Shown here: positions 28,392-36,541 of the stretch, in pieces
Layout of the letters: each line of letters opens with the position of its first letter
How positions within the stretch are numbered: position 1 is the stretch's first letter
NCBI RefSeq assembly: GCF_015680235.1
Contig: NZ_JADLJL010000012.1
Span: 1 to 64,000 of the forward strand
Reading direction: 5' to 3'
From: Pseudomonas guariconensis
GTDB taxonomy: Bacteria > Pseudomonadota > Gammaproteobacteria > Pseudomonadales > Pseudomonadaceae
DNA: 64,000 nt
Translations under genes and position numbers: made by a program
The notes under the pieces: generated by a model
Seen by the model: the letters and a program-made list of their open reading frames with translations, nothing else
What the model was told of the DNA's origin: nothing
The model's database searches: none

Positions 28392-28577
28392 TCACATCTC
28401 CCTGCATCCACCATTATTGAAAGGCCCGGCAAAGCGCTTCCACCCCTCCCCTGGCGACCACTGCGAACACACCAGCCGACCATCGACCTGGCTCTCCCAA
28501 CGCCACCAGGGCGCCGTGGCAGCCTGGGCCTGGAGCAGGCACACCGCGGCGGCGAACGCGACGATCAATTTCTTCAT
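28392..28577 (-). CDS. Small predicted secreted protein between flgE and flgF
   Basis: A 61-residue protein I cannot name. It starts at ATG 28577 with GAGGAA upstream. Residues 1-19 are a clear Sec signal peptide (MKKLIVAFAAAVCLLQAQA) with an AQA cleavage site. The mature 42 residues are Trp-rich (four Trp) and contain two Cys (37 and 58) that could form a disulfide. It lies between two terminators inside the flagellar cluster, so it is its own transcription unit, or is read through from flgE. A periplasmic or surface role is likely, but no function is claimed. Confidence 0.72.
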   Translation of the reverse strand: MKKLIVAFAAAVCLLQAQAATAPWWRWESQVDGRLVCSQWSPGEGWKRFAGPFNNGGCREM

Positions 28578-28597
28578 GATTGCTTCCTCGAAAACGA

Positions 28598-28624
28598 CGA
28601 GCCCCTTTGTGGAAAAGGGGCTCG
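28598..28624 (-). terminator. Hairpin terminator after flgE
   Basis: Perfect stem CGAGCCCCTTT / AAAGGGGCTCG with a 5-nt loop, 26 nt after the flgE stop. The T-run on the minus strand is short (GTCGTTTTC), so termination may be partial. Confidence 0.7.
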
Positions 28625-28649
28625 AACACAAGCGACCAACCCGCGAGCG

Positions 28650-30011
28650 TCAGGTCATCTGGATGATGGTCTGCATGATGGTGCTTTCGGTGGAGATGGT
28701 CTTGGCATTCGCCTGGTAGTTGCTCTGCGCCTTGATCAGCTCGACCAATTCCTGGGTCAGGTTGACGTTGGAGGCCTCCAGCGAGTTCGACTCGACGCTG
28801 CCCAGGGTTCCGGTCTTCGGCGCATCGATACCCGGAATGCCGGACGAGAAGGTCTCGGTCCAGCGGGTTCCACCCACTTGCTGCAGGCCCTGTTCATTGG
28901 CGAAGCTGGCAACGGCGACCTGGCCGATGGCACGGGACTGCTGGTTGCTGAAGCTGGCGAACATCACACCAGTGGAGTCGATGCTCAGGCTCGACAGGAT
29001 GCCGGTGGCATAGCCGTCCTGGGACTGCGACATACGCGCGGTCTCGGTGTTGTAGGAGGTGGTGCTGTTCATCGACAGGCGCATGCCATCGGCGTTGCCG
29101 ACCGCACCATTAGCGGCCCAGTCACCTGCAGCATTCTTCGCCGCAGGCACCCAACCTGTCATGGTGAACGTGTTGTTGCTGACCGTGAACGACGAGCCAG
29201 CCGGATGACCGGTGTTGTCAGCCGACATGCTCTTGACGGAACCATCGCTGTTGAAGCTGATGGTGCCGGTCAACGGCGCCTCGGAAGCCGGATCGAATGG
29301 ATTGCGACCATCCACCAGGGTGTACATGGTCCACTCGTTGGTGCCGGTCTTGCGATAGAACTGCTCCATGGTGTGCTCGTTGCCCTGGCTGTCGTACACC
29401 TTGGTCGGGAACGACTTGGTGTAGGTGGTTTCGTCAGCAGGATCGAACGGCTTGTTCGGCACCAACACCGGCGGGGTGCTGTCATCGTAGACTTCCAGCG
29501 GAATGTCGGTAGCCGAAGAATTCAGGTTGATGCCCTGGTCGATCAGCGAGGTAGCCTTCGGCGCCAGCGCAGACGTATCGATGCGCAGGTCGCTCAGCAC
29601 GCCTTTCTGGATCTTGCCCGTCGAATCGGCGGCATAACCCTGCAGGCGCAGGCCGTCCGAGGTGACCACGTAATTGTCTTTGCTGGTCTGGAAGGCGCCA
29701 GCTCGGGTGTAGACCATCGAGCCGTTGTCCGACAGGACGAAGAAGCCCTGACCCTGGATGCCCATGTCCAGCACGTTGCCGGTGTTGTTGATATCACCTT
29801 GGCTGAATTGCTGGGAAACCGCTGCCAGGCGCACGCCATTGCCGACCTGGTTCTTGCCCACGCCCAGGCGGTTGGCGCCGGCGTATACATCGGCGAACTC
29901 GGCACGCGAGGACTTGAAACCTGTGGTGTTGACGTTGGCGATGTTGTTACCGGTGACGTCCAACTGCTTGTTGGCTGCGTACAGACCGCTAAGACCGATA
30001 TTGAAAGACAT
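28650..30011 (-). CDS. flgE: Flagellar hook protein FlgE
   Basis: A 453-residue hook subunit. N-terminus MSFNIGLSGLYAANKQLDVTGNN and C-terminus ELVELIKAQSNYQANAKTIS are hook-family signatures. The middle domain is long, as usual for pseudomonads. It lies 31 nt after flgD, last gene of flgBCDE, and is followed by a hairpin. Confidence 0.96.
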   Translation of the reverse strand: MSFNIGLSGLYAANKQLDVTGNNIANVNTTGFKSSRAEFADVYAGANRLGVGKNQVGNGVRLAAVSQQFSQGDINNTGNVLDMGIQGQGFFVLSDNGSMVYTRAGAFQTSKDNYVVTSDGLRLQGYAADSTGKIQKGVLSDLRIDTSALAPKATSLIDQGINLNSSATDIPLEVYDDSTPPVLVPNKPFDPADETTYTKSFPTKVYDSQGNEHTMEQFYRKTGTNEWTMYTLVDGRNPFDPASEAPLTGTISFNSDGSVKSMSADNTGHPAGSSFTVSNNTFTMTGWVPAAKNAAGDWAANGAVGNADGMRLSMNSTTSYNTETARMSQSQDGYATGILSSLSIDSTGVMFASFSNQQSRAIGQVAVASFANEQGLQQVGGTRWTETFSSGIPGIDAPKTGTLGSVESNSLEASNVNLTQELVELIKAQSNYQANAKTISTESTIMQTIIQMT

Positions 30012-30042
30012 GTAATAGCTCCTTGTGCCGCTCTAGCCGGCC

Positions 30043-30747
30043 TTAGATACCAATGGTTTGCACGCTGGAAAGGGAAACTTTGCCGAGCCCGGCCAGGTTG
30101 AGCATCATCTCGCCATTGGGGTTGATGCTGACGCTGGTGACCTTGGCCGGCAGCAGGGTGGACAGCTGTACCGCCTTGCCATCGACCGTGGTGGTGGCGG
30201 CGAAGCTGTAGGTACCCGGATCGACTTTTTCGCCCTTCTCGTTGGTGCCGTCCCAGATGAAGTCGGCATAACCGGCTTTCTGCTCGCCCAACTCGATGGT
30301 CTTGACGACATTGCCGTCCTTGTCCTTGATGGTGACCTTCGCCTCGCCGATACCCTGGGGCACGATGATTTGGCCATTGAAGCTCTCGGCCGTATCGACC
30401 ACGGCCTTGTCGTTCTGCACGACGACCGAACGCCCCACCAGTGAAGAAGCCTGCAGCGCCTGGGACGAACCCAGCGCACCGGCGATGGAGTTGACGGTGC
30501 CGTTGAGCGTGGTGATGCCTTCCAGGCTGCTGAACTGCGCCAACTGCGCGACGAACTCGCTGTTGTCCTGCGGATCGAGCGGGTTCTGGTGCTGCATCTG
30601 GGTCACCAGCAGTTGCAGGAACGCATCCTTGCCCAGCGCATTCTTGTCGGCGGGCTCGGTTGTGGTTTTCTTGGTCGTGCCGGTACTGACGCCCGAAGCC
30701 GACAGGACGTCGTTGAGGTTCACACCATTGGTGCTATCGATAGCCAT
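30043..30747 (-). CDS. flgD: Hook cap protein FlgD
   Basis: A 234-residue FlgD, the scaffold that caps the growing hook and is later lost. The N-terminal signature LGKDAFLQLLVTQMQHQNPLDPQDN and FVAQLAQFSSLEG are clear; the C-terminal half is the Ig-like FlgD domain (WDGTNEKGEKVDPGTYSF). Position is third in flgBCDE. Confidence 0.96.
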   Translation of the reverse strand: MAIDSTNGVNLNDVLSASGVSTGTTKKTTTEPADKNALGKDAFLQLLVTQMQHQNPLDPQDNSEFVAQLAQFSSLEGITTLNGTVNSIAGALGSSQALQASSLVGRSVVVQNDKAVVDTAESFNGQIIVPQGIGEAKVTIKDKDGNVVKTIELGEQKAGYADFIWDGTNEKGEKVDPGTYSFAATTTVDGKAVQLSTLLPAKVTSVSINPNGEMMLNLAGLGKVSLSSVQTIGI

Positions 30748-30762
30748 GGTCCGTATTCCTTA

Positions 30763-31206
30763 TCACTGACCCAGGGTCAGGACCTTCTGCATCATGGTCT
30801 TGGCGGTGTTCATCAGCTCGGCGTTGGTCTGGAACGCGCGGCTGGCGGAAATCATGTCGGCCATCTCCTCCACCACATTGACGTTCGGGTAGTAGACATA
30901 GCCGTCTTTGTTCGCCGCCGGGTGGTTGGGCTCATAGCGCGCCTCGAGGTTGCTCTGGTCCTCGACGATACCCATCACCTGCACGCCCTGCCCCGCCTCG
31001 CCCTGGTCCTGGAACAGCGACTGTCCGGCGCCGTCCTGGGCCTGCTGGAAGGTAGTGGCGAACACCGGATGGCGTGCGCGGTAGGTCTGGTCGATGCTTG
31101 AGGAAACGGTCTCGGCGTTGGCGATGTTCGAGGCGACGGTATTGAGGCGGGTGTTCTGCGCACTCATGCCGCTACCGGCAATGTTGAAGACACTGGCAAG
31201 GGACAT
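30763..31206 (-). CDS. flgC: Proximal rod protein FlgC
   Basis: A 147-residue rod protein with N-terminus SLASVFNIAGSGMSAQNTRLN and C-terminal VEEMADMISASRAFQTNAELM. I use ATG 31206, which has GGAG 7 nt upstream; the GTG at 31212 lies only 1 nt from that site and overlaps the flgB stop. Confidence 0.95.
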   Translation of the reverse strand: MSLASVFNIAGSGMSAQNTRLNTVASNIANAETVSSSIDQTYRARHPVFATTFQQAQDGAGQSLFQDQGEAGQGVQVMGIVEDQSNLEARYEPNHPAANKDGYVYYPNVNVVEEMADMISASRAFQTNAELMNTAKTMMQKVLTLGQ

Positions 31207-31208
31207 GG

Positions 31209-31616
31209 TCACTCTCCGCGCAGGGCCGAAATCAGCCCTTTGAATTTACTGTTGAGCAGGGTGAAGCTGGCCTGGAAGCCGATAGCGTTTTCCGCGTAGT
31301 TCGATTGCTCCATCTGCGCGTCGACGGTGTTCTGGTCGATCGACGGCTGCATCGGCGTGCGGTACTTGAGGGTGTCGTCGCCCATGGCCAGGCCCTGGGC
31401 TTCGATGTGCCGGGTATTGGTACGGTCCAGGGCGATGCGGCCGTTCTGCTGTTTTTCGGCCTCGGCGGCGAGCACCGACGAGAAGTCCATGTCACGCGCC
31501 TTGTAGTTGGGCGTGTCGGCGTTGGCGATGTTGTTGGCCAGCACCTCGGCGCGCTGGGCGCGGAAGCTCAATGCCTGCTCATGGATGCCGAGCGCCTTGT
31601 CGAAGCTGATGCTCAT
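31209..31616 (-). CDS. flgB: Proximal rod protein FlgB
   Basis: A 135-residue rod protein and first gene of flgBCDE. Typical N-terminus (SISFDKALGIHEQALSFRAQRAEVLANNIANADTPNYKA, shortened in reading) and C-terminal YAENAIGFQASFTLLN. A strong sigma54 site lies about 50 nt upstream. Confidence 0.96.
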   Translation of the reverse strand: MSISFDKALGIHEQALSFRAQRAEVLANNIANADTPNYKARDMDFSSVLAAEAEKQQNGRIALDRTNTRHIEAQGLAMGDDTLKYRTPMQPSIDQNTVDAQMEQSNYAENAIGFQASFTLLNSKFKGLISALRGE

Positions 31617-31664
31617 GTCGGGGAAACCTTCGAAGGTTGACCGGAAGAATCGTGAGCAGGCTAG

Positions 31665-31680
31665 AGCAAGGTTTGTGCCA
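31665..31680 (-). promoter_or_regulatory. Sigma54 promoter for flgBCDE
   Basis: The minus strand reads TGGCACAAACCTTGCT, a near-perfect RpoN site with GG-N10-GC spacing, about 50 nt upstream of the flgB ATG. Confidence 0.9.
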
Positions 31681-31740
31681 AGCGGAAGAGGCCCAGTAAA
31701 ACCGGGGGTTGGGGCGTGGGCGGCAAAGCCGGATGCCAGA

Positions 31741-31898
31741 AAAGCGGCAATGGATTACCGCTTGGCGTCAGCAAAGCGGCAATGACCAATAACGAACGGG
31801 GGCCGCCTTGCGGCCCTTTCGCGGCACAAGGCCGCTCCTACAGGATTACGCAAACCTTGCCAATGGCGAGCCTGTAGGAGCGGGCTTGTCCCGCGATG
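31741..31898. repeat. Direct repeat and REP palindromes between flgB and cheR
   Basis: A 12-nt direct repeat (AAAGCGGCAATG at 31741 and 31773) is followed by two REP palindromes (about 31817-31842 and 31871-31898). No gene is visible in 31681-31967. Confidence 0.65.
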
Positions 31899-31967
31899 GG
31901 CTGCATAGCAGCCCCAATGACATGGCCCAAACGGCTTAACTGACCGGTATTAGGCTTGCCCTTTCGT

Positions 31968-32795
31968 TCATTTGGCCTGGTAGATGATCCCCGGGCTGCA
32001 CTGGACCATCTGGTAGTGGTCCGGCAACCCGTTGAGCGCCTCGGACGCGCCGAGGAACAGGTAGCCACCGGGCTTGAGGGTGCTGTGGATGCGCAGCAGG
32101 ATGTCTTTCTTGACCTGGGCCGAGAAGTAGATCAGCACGTTGCGGCAGAACACGATGTCGAACTTGCCCAGCGCCGCATAGCTATCGAGCAGGTTGAAGG
32201 AGCGGAACTCCACCCGACTGCGGATCGGTGCCTTGACCGCCCAGCGGCCCGGACCCTTGGTATCGAAGTAGCGTTGCAGACGCTCCTGGGACAGGCCGCG
32301 GCCGATGGCCAGGCTGTCGTATTCGCCGGTCTTGCAGTTGGTCAGCATCGACCCGGACAAGTCGGTGGCGACGATCTGCGCGCCCATCTTCAATTGCCCC
32401 AGGTTGCTGCGCTCGAACTCGTCGATGGCCATGGAGATCGAGTACGGCTCCTGCCCCGAAGAGCAGGCCGCTGACCAGATACGCAGGCGCTGGCCCGGGT
32501 TGTTCTTGATGAACTCCGGGATGACCTTGTTCTTGAGCACCTCGAAGGGGTAGGTATCGCGGAACCACAGGGTCTCGTTGGTCGTCATGGCGTCGACCAC
32601 CTGCTCGCGCAAACCGCCCCGTGGCTGGCTCTGGATACGCTGCACCAATTCGCCCAGCGACTTGATGCCCTGCTGCTCCATCAGCTTGTTGAGACGGCTG
32701 GAGACCAGGTATTGCTTATTCTCGCCCAGCAAGATGCCACAGGCTTTCTCCAGGAAGACCCGGAACTGTTCGAAATCCAAATTACCCGTAGACAA
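31968..32795 (-). CDS. cheR: Chemotaxis protein methyltransferase CheR
   Basis: A 275-residue SAM-dependent methyltransferase that methylates glutamates of chemoreceptors. The N-terminal helical CheR domain is followed by the catalytic domain with IWSAACSSGQEPYSIS (SAM site) and FDIVFCRNVLIYFS. It lies 51 nt after cheV, with which it forms a cheV-cheR unit. Confidence 0.95.
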   Translation of the reverse strand: MSTGNLDFEQFRVFLEKACGILLGENKQYLVSSRLNKLMEQQGIKSLGELVQRIQSQPRGGLREQVVDAMTTNETLWFRDTYPFEVLKNKVIPEFIKNNPGQRLRIWSAACSSGQEPYSISMAIDEFERSNLGQLKMGAQIVATDLSGSMLTNCKTGEYDSLAIGRGLSQERLQRYFDTKGPGRWAVKAPIRSRVEFRSFNLLDSYAALGKFDIVFCRNVLIYFSAQVKKDILLRIHSTLKPGGYLFLGASEALNGLPDHYQMVQCSPGIIYQAK

Positions 32796-32846
32796 TGCTG
32801 CCGCCTCTTTCCAATCACTGGTGCCGGGGGCAGGCCCCCGGCGGTT

Positions 32847-33776
32847 TCAATGCGTCGCCTTGATCCGGTCGACCACCCGCTGGGCCAGGTCGTCCGGCTT
32901 GAACTTGGCCAGGAAGTCGTCGGCGCCGACCTTCTTGACCATCGCCTGGTTGAAGACGCCGGACAGCGAAGTATGCAGCACGATGTGCAACTTTTGCATG
33001 CGTGGATCGCTGCGAATCTCCGCGGTCAGGGTATAGCCGTCCATCTCCGGCATTTCAATGTCGGAGATCATCATCAGGAACTCCTCGTCCGGGCGCTTGC
33101 CCTCTTCCACCAGCTTGTGCAGGTAGTCCAGGGCCTGGCGGCCGTCGTTGAGCGCCACCACCTCGACCCCCACGGCCTGCAGGCAACGGCTGACCTGCTT
33201 GCGCGCCACAGACGAATCGTCGACCGTAAGCACCCGCAGCATCACCGCTTTATCCTGCACCTCGGCATCGATCACCCCGGCCGAAATCACCTCGGAGGCC
33301 GGCGATACCTCGGCCAGCACCTTTTCCACGTCGACGATCTCCACCATGCGGTTGTCCACGCGGGTGACCGCCGTCAAGTAATGGTCGCGGCCGGTACCCT
33401 TGGGTGGCGGGTGGATCTCTTCCCAGTTCATGTTGACGATGCGTTCGACCGAATGCACCAGAAAGCCCTGGGTCTTGGTGTTGTACTCGGTGATGATCAC
33501 GAAGCTGTTGCGTGTTTCTTCCCGCAGGCCGGGCAACCCGGTCGCCATCGACAGGTCGAGAATGGGAATGGTCGCCCCGCGGATGTTAGCCACACCACGC
33601 ACCACCGGGTGGGACTTGGGCATCACGGTCAGCTCCGGGCACTGCAGCACTTCCCGCACCTTGAACACGTTGATGCCATAGAGCTGTTCGCCATTGAGGC
33701 GAAACAGCAACAGCTCCAGGCGATTCTGCCCCACCAGTTGCGTACGCTGGTTGACCGAATCCATGACTCCAGCCAT
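32847..33776 (-). CDS. cheV: Chemotaxis coupling/response protein CheV
   Basis: A 309-residue fusion of an N-terminal CheW-like domain (LELLLFRLNGEQLYGINVFKVREV region) and a C-terminal receiver domain (VLTVDDSSVARKQ, phosphorylated Asp in MMISDIEMPEMDGY). It links receptors to CheA and buffers phosphoryl flow. I start at MAGVMDSV (33776) with AGGAG 8 nt upstream. A longer frame running to 34601 is the antisense of flgA and is rejected. Confidence 0.94.
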   Translation of the reverse strand: MAGVMDSVNQRTQLVGQNRLELLLFRLNGEQLYGINVFKVREVLQCPELTVMPKSHPVVRGVANIRGATIPILDLSMATGLPGLREETRNSFVIITEYNTKTQGFLVHSVERIVNMNWEEIHPPPKGTGRDHYLTAVTRVDNRMVEIVDVEKVLAEVSPASEVISAGVIDAEVQDKAVMLRVLTVDDSSVARKQVSRCLQAVGVEVVALNDGRQALDYLHKLVEEGKRPDEEFLMMISDIEMPEMDGYTLTAEIRSDPRMQKLHIVLHTSLSGVFNQAMVKKVGADDFLAKFKPDDLAQRVVDRIKATH

Positions 33777-33807
33777 GCCAGACTCCTCTAGTTTTCGCCT
33801 ATGCACC

Positions 33808-33834
33808 GAATCGGCACGGGCTTTGCTTTTTTGA
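33808..33834 (-). promoter_or_regulatory. Candidate sigma28 promoter for cheVR
   Basis: Minus strand TCAA (33831-33834), 15-nt spacer, GCCGATTC (33808-33815). It is a moderate match to TAAA-N15-GCCGATAA, 32 nt upstream of the cheV start. It overlaps the divergent sigma54 site for flgA. Confidence 0.5.
33812..33827 (+). promoter_or_regulatory. Sigma54 promoter for flgA
   Basis: Plus strand CGGCACGGGCTTTGCT with GG-N10-GC spacing and a TTGCT -12 element. The predicted transcription start (about 12 nt after GC) falls at about 33838, within a few bases of the flgA ATG. Confidence 0.65.
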
Positions 33835-33839
33835 GCGCC

Positions 33840-34592
33840 ATGTATATGAAAACGACATTTTTCCGACGTCTGACGCGCCTGCTGGGCGGCTCGCTGGCCG
33901 TGATCTGCCTGCTGGCCCCCGGCAACCGGGCGCTGGCCGATGCGGTTACCTTGCCTGAACAGCTTATCGGCGTCACCCAAGGGTTTCTTGAATTCACCGT
34001 GGAAGACTACCTGGCCACCAGCCAGACGCCGGGCCGCTACGAGATCCAGGTCAACCCCCTTGACCCGCGCCTGCGCATGCCGGCATGCAGCCAGCAGTTG
34101 GACGCTTCGCTGGAAAGCCCGGCGCAACCACTGGGCCGGGTCACGGTGCGGGTGCGCTGCGCCGGTAGCGCGCCGTGGACGGTGTTCGTCCCGGCCCAGG
34201 TGCGCCTGTTCCGCGATGTGGTGGTGATGGCCCGCCCGCTCAAACGCGAAAGTGTCATCGGCGAAGGCGACGTGAGCCTGCGCGAACGGGACGTGGGCAC
34301 GCTCAACCAGGGCTTTCTTACCGACCTGGACCAGGCCCTGGGTATGAAGCTGCTGCGCCCTACGGTACTGGACCAGGTGCTCACGCCACAGCACTTGGAA
34401 CAGGCCGAGGTGGTGCGCAAGGGCGACCACGTGGTGATCATCGCCCGCAGCGGCAGCCTGAGCGTGCGCATGCCGGGCGAAGCCTTGAGCAAGGGCGGCC
34501 TGTCGGAGCAGATACGCGTGCGCAACCTCAACTCCAAGCGAGTGGTCAAGGCGCGGGTGACCGGGCCGGGCCAGGTCGAGGTGGCCATGTAA
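33840..34592 (+). CDS. flgA: P-ring assembly chaperone FlgA
   Basis: A 250-residue periplasmic protein. A signal peptide (LLGGSLAVICLLAPGNRALA, cleaved near residue 32) precedes the SAF-type domain (ARPLKRESVIGEGDVSLRERDVG, split) and the C-terminal VRVRNLNSKRVVKARV-like segment typical of FlgA. It helps FlgI assemble. Start could be 33840 (MYMKTTFF) or 33846 (MKTTFF). The sigma54 promoter position favours the shorter choice, but neither has a strong ribosome-binding site. Confidence 0.92.
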   Translation: MYMKTTFFRRLTRLLGGSLAVICLLAPGNRALADAVTLPEQLIGVTQGFLEFTVEDYLATSQTPGRYEIQVNPLDPRLRMPACSQQLDASLESPAQPLGRVTVRVRCAGSAPWTVFVPAQVRLFRDVVVMARPLKRESVIGEGDVSLRERDVGTLNQGFLTDLDQALGMKLLRPTVLDQVLTPQHLEQAEVVRKGDHVVIIARSGSLSVRMPGEALSKGGLSEQIRVRNLNSKRVVKARVTGPGQVEVAM

Positions 34593-34620
34593 TATTGTCA
34601 TTGCCTGGCAAGGCCCATCC

Positions 34621-34648
34621 CTGCAGGAGTGGGCTTGCCCCGCGATTG
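34621..34648. repeat. REP palindrome downstream of flgA
   Basis: One REP copy of the GGGCTTGCCCCGCGATTGG type between flgA and the flgM promoter. Nothing else is seen in 34593-34757. Confidence 0.65.
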
Positions 34649-34757
34649 GCCCTGCCAGGAAAACGCCATGAAGGCTGGCGACAAGGAACCGCTTTTCCTA
34701 AACTGTGTCAGAAAACGGGTTATGTGAACTTGCGCACAGGCGCCGAAAATTCGCGCC

Positions 34758-34784
34758 TAAAGTTTTTTTCGGGTTGGCCGAAAA
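34758..34784 (+). promoter_or_regulatory. Sigma28 (FliA) promoter for flgMN
   Basis: TAAA (34758-34761), exact 15-nt spacer, GCCGAAAA (34777-34784), 7 of 8 matches. About 38 nt upstream of the flgM ATG. flgMN is FliA-dependent in P. aeruginosa, giving autoregulation of the anti-sigma factor. Confidence 0.88.
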
Positions 34785-34821
34785 CAAGGCAAGCGTCCAA
34801 ATTCCCAGAGGTTTCTGAATC

Positions 34822-35133
34822 ATGGTCATCGACTTCAGTCGTTTGAATAATGCGCCGTCCGTGACGGGTGGCGTTCGCGGCAATACCGCAACCGGCAACG
34901 CCGAAAAGGCCGGCGAAACCGGCCAGGCGAGCAAGCCCAGCGCCAGCGGAGAAACCGTACATCTCAGCCAGGAGGCCCAGCAGTTGCAGAAGATCAGCGA
35001 CCAGCTGCGCGATCAACCTGAAGTCAACAGTGCCCGTGTGGCCCAGTTGAAGCAGGCCATCGCAGAGGGTAGCTACAAGGTCGATGCCGAGCGGGTCGCC
35101 AGCAAACTGCTTGATTTCGAAGCCCAGCGCTGA
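34822..35133 (+). CDS. flgM: Anti-sigma28 factor FlgM
   Basis: A 103-residue FlgM. It holds FliA inactive until exported through the finished hook-basal body. The disordered N-terminal half is rich in Gly, Asn and Ala, and the C-terminal half ([35 protein letters not shown]) is the sigma-binding region. It is followed 48 nt later by flgN. Confidence 0.94.
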   Translation: MVIDFSRLNNAPSVTGGVRGNTATGNAEKAGETGQASKPSASGETVHLSQEAQQLQKISDQLRDQPEVNSARVAQLKQAIAEGSYKVDAERVASKLLDFEAQR

Positions 35134-35181
35134 CCCTTCGGGGCGCTGACTTCAAGGGACGCAACGAGCCAAGAGCCAGCC

Positions 35182-35649
35182 ATGCACGACACCACCCTGC
35201 TGCAACTGATCGAAGACGACATCGCGCCTACCCAGGAGCTGCTCGAGCTGCTCGAGAAGGAAACCGTCGCCCTGCATGGCCGCGACATGCTGCTGCTGGA
35301 ACAGATCCTGGCACGCAAGCAGTCGTTGATCGTCTTGCTCGAACAGCAAGGTATGCGTCGTAATCATCTGCTCACCGAGCTCGGCTTTACTGCCGATCGC
35401 GCGGGCGTGCAGGCGCTGGCCGCACAATCGAGCATTGGCGAGGTCCTGCTGCAACGACTGGACGCGCTCTCCCAACTGATGGATGCCTGCCAGGCCGCCA
35501 ACGCGACCAATGGCCGGATCATCCAGGTGCAGCAGCTCGCCACCGCCAACCAGATCCGCATCCTCAATGGCGGCGATTCTCCCTCGCTCTACGACAGCCG
35601 TGGCGCCACTTCGCCCATGGCCAAGGCACGGGCTATCAGCCAAGTGTGA
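35182..35649 (+). CDS. flgN: Flagellar export chaperone FlgN
   Basis: A 155-residue, helical protein that chaperones FlgK and FlgL. The N-terminal LLQLIEDDIAPTQELLELL and a long leucine-rich coiled-coil fit the family. It lies directly after flgM, the usual operon partner. Confidence 0.9.
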   Translation: MHDTTLLQLIEDDIAPTQELLELLEKETVALHGRDMLLLEQILARKQSLIVLLEQQGMRRNHLLTELGFTADRAGVQALAAQSSIGEVLLQRLDALSQLMDACQAANATNGRIIQVQQLATANQIRILNGGDSPSLYDSRGATSPMAKARAISQV

Positions 35650-35729
35650 TTACCGCTATCAAGGCACGAAGCATACTGGCAAAATGCCGTTACTTGCGTG
35701 TGTCGTTTTTGCCTGGAGAATGAGAACCC

Positions 35730-36473
35730 GTGTTCAATGAGACCGATGCCCCGCAACCGCCAAAGGTGCTGACCACACCTTTGGAGATCGCGGCCAACCT
35801 GCGCCAGCTGCAAGATAGCCATGATCCCTTGATCATCACCTTCCATGAGCGCAGCCAGCGGTTCCAGAGCTACGTGGTACACGTGGACCGTGACAGCAAT
35901 ACCCTGGCGTTGGACGAGATGATTCCGCGAGACGGGGAAAAATTCATCGAGAACGGCGAACCGTTCCGTATCGAAGGTTTCCATGATGGGGTGCGCATCG
36001 CCTGGGAATGCAACAGCGCGCCGACCATCACCGAGATCAACGGCCACCGCTGCTATCGCAGCGCCCTGCCCAGCGAAGTGACCTACCACCAGCGGCGCAA
36101 CGCCTTCCGCGCCGCGCTCAAGCTGTCGCAGTTGGTCGATATCGTGCTCGACGGCGAAAAGCTCAAGGGCAAGGGCGCCCTGCGCGGCAAGCTGCTGGAT
36201 ATCTCCGCCACCGGTTGCAAGCTGCGCTTTGAGGGTAACGTCGAAGATCGCCTGCAATTGGGCCAAGTCTACGAGCGCTTTGCCGCCGCAGCCCCGCTGG
36301 GTATGCCGCAAGCGATGGTGGAACTGCGCCACCTGCACTTCGAGGAGCGCGCCAATACCACCTTTGCCGGGGTACGCTTCCACAACCTCAACGGCCAATT
36401 GCAGCGCAAGGTCGAAAGCTTCGTGTACCAGTTGCAGCGTGAAGCACGGCGGTTCGACAAGGACGATTATTGA
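35730..36473 (+). CDS. flgZ: PilZ-domain flagellar brake protein FlgZ (YcgR-type)
   Basis: A 247-residue c-di-GMP effector. The N-terminal YcgR domain (about 15-115) precedes a PilZ domain with both c-di-GMP motifs: RNAFR (RxxxR) and DISATG (D/NxSxxG). When c-di-GMP is high such proteins slow or bias the motor. The location after flgMN is the usual one in Pseudomonas, where it is called FlgZ. Confidence 0.93.
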   Translation: MFNETDAPQPPKVLTTPLEIAANLRQLQDSHDPLIITFHERSQRFQSYVVHVDRDSNTLALDEMIPRDGEKFIENGEPFRIEGFHDGVRIAWECNSAPTITEINGHRCYRSALPSEVTYHQRRNAFRAALKLSQLVDIVLDGEKLKGKGALRGKLLDISATGCKLRFEGNVEDRLQLGQVYERFAAAAPLGMPQAMVELRHLHFEERANTTFAGVRFHNLNGQLQRKVESFVYQLQREARRFDKDDY

Positions 36474-36489
36474 TCCTTGCAGGGACATG

Positions 36490-36525
36490 AAAAACGCCAC
36501 CCGATCGGGTGGCGTTTTCGTTTTT
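36490..36525. terminator. Bidirectional terminator between flgZ and the MFS gene
   Basis: AAAACGCCACCC-GATC-GGGTGGCGTTTT: a perfect stem flanked by A and T runs, 17 nt after flgZ and 17 nt before the stop of the convergent gene. Confidence 0.9.
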
Positions 36526-36541
36526 CCGGCGGCTCTGCCAC

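Noticed and set aside
28335..30101. 588-codon plus-strand frame opposite flgE
   Set aside because: Antisense shadow of the hook gene, no ribosome-binding site or recognisable motif.
32847..34601. 584-codon minus-strand frame that would fuse an N-terminal extension to CheV
   Set aside because: The first 275 residues are antisense to flgA and of low-complexity type; CheV starts at 33776 behind an AGGAG site.
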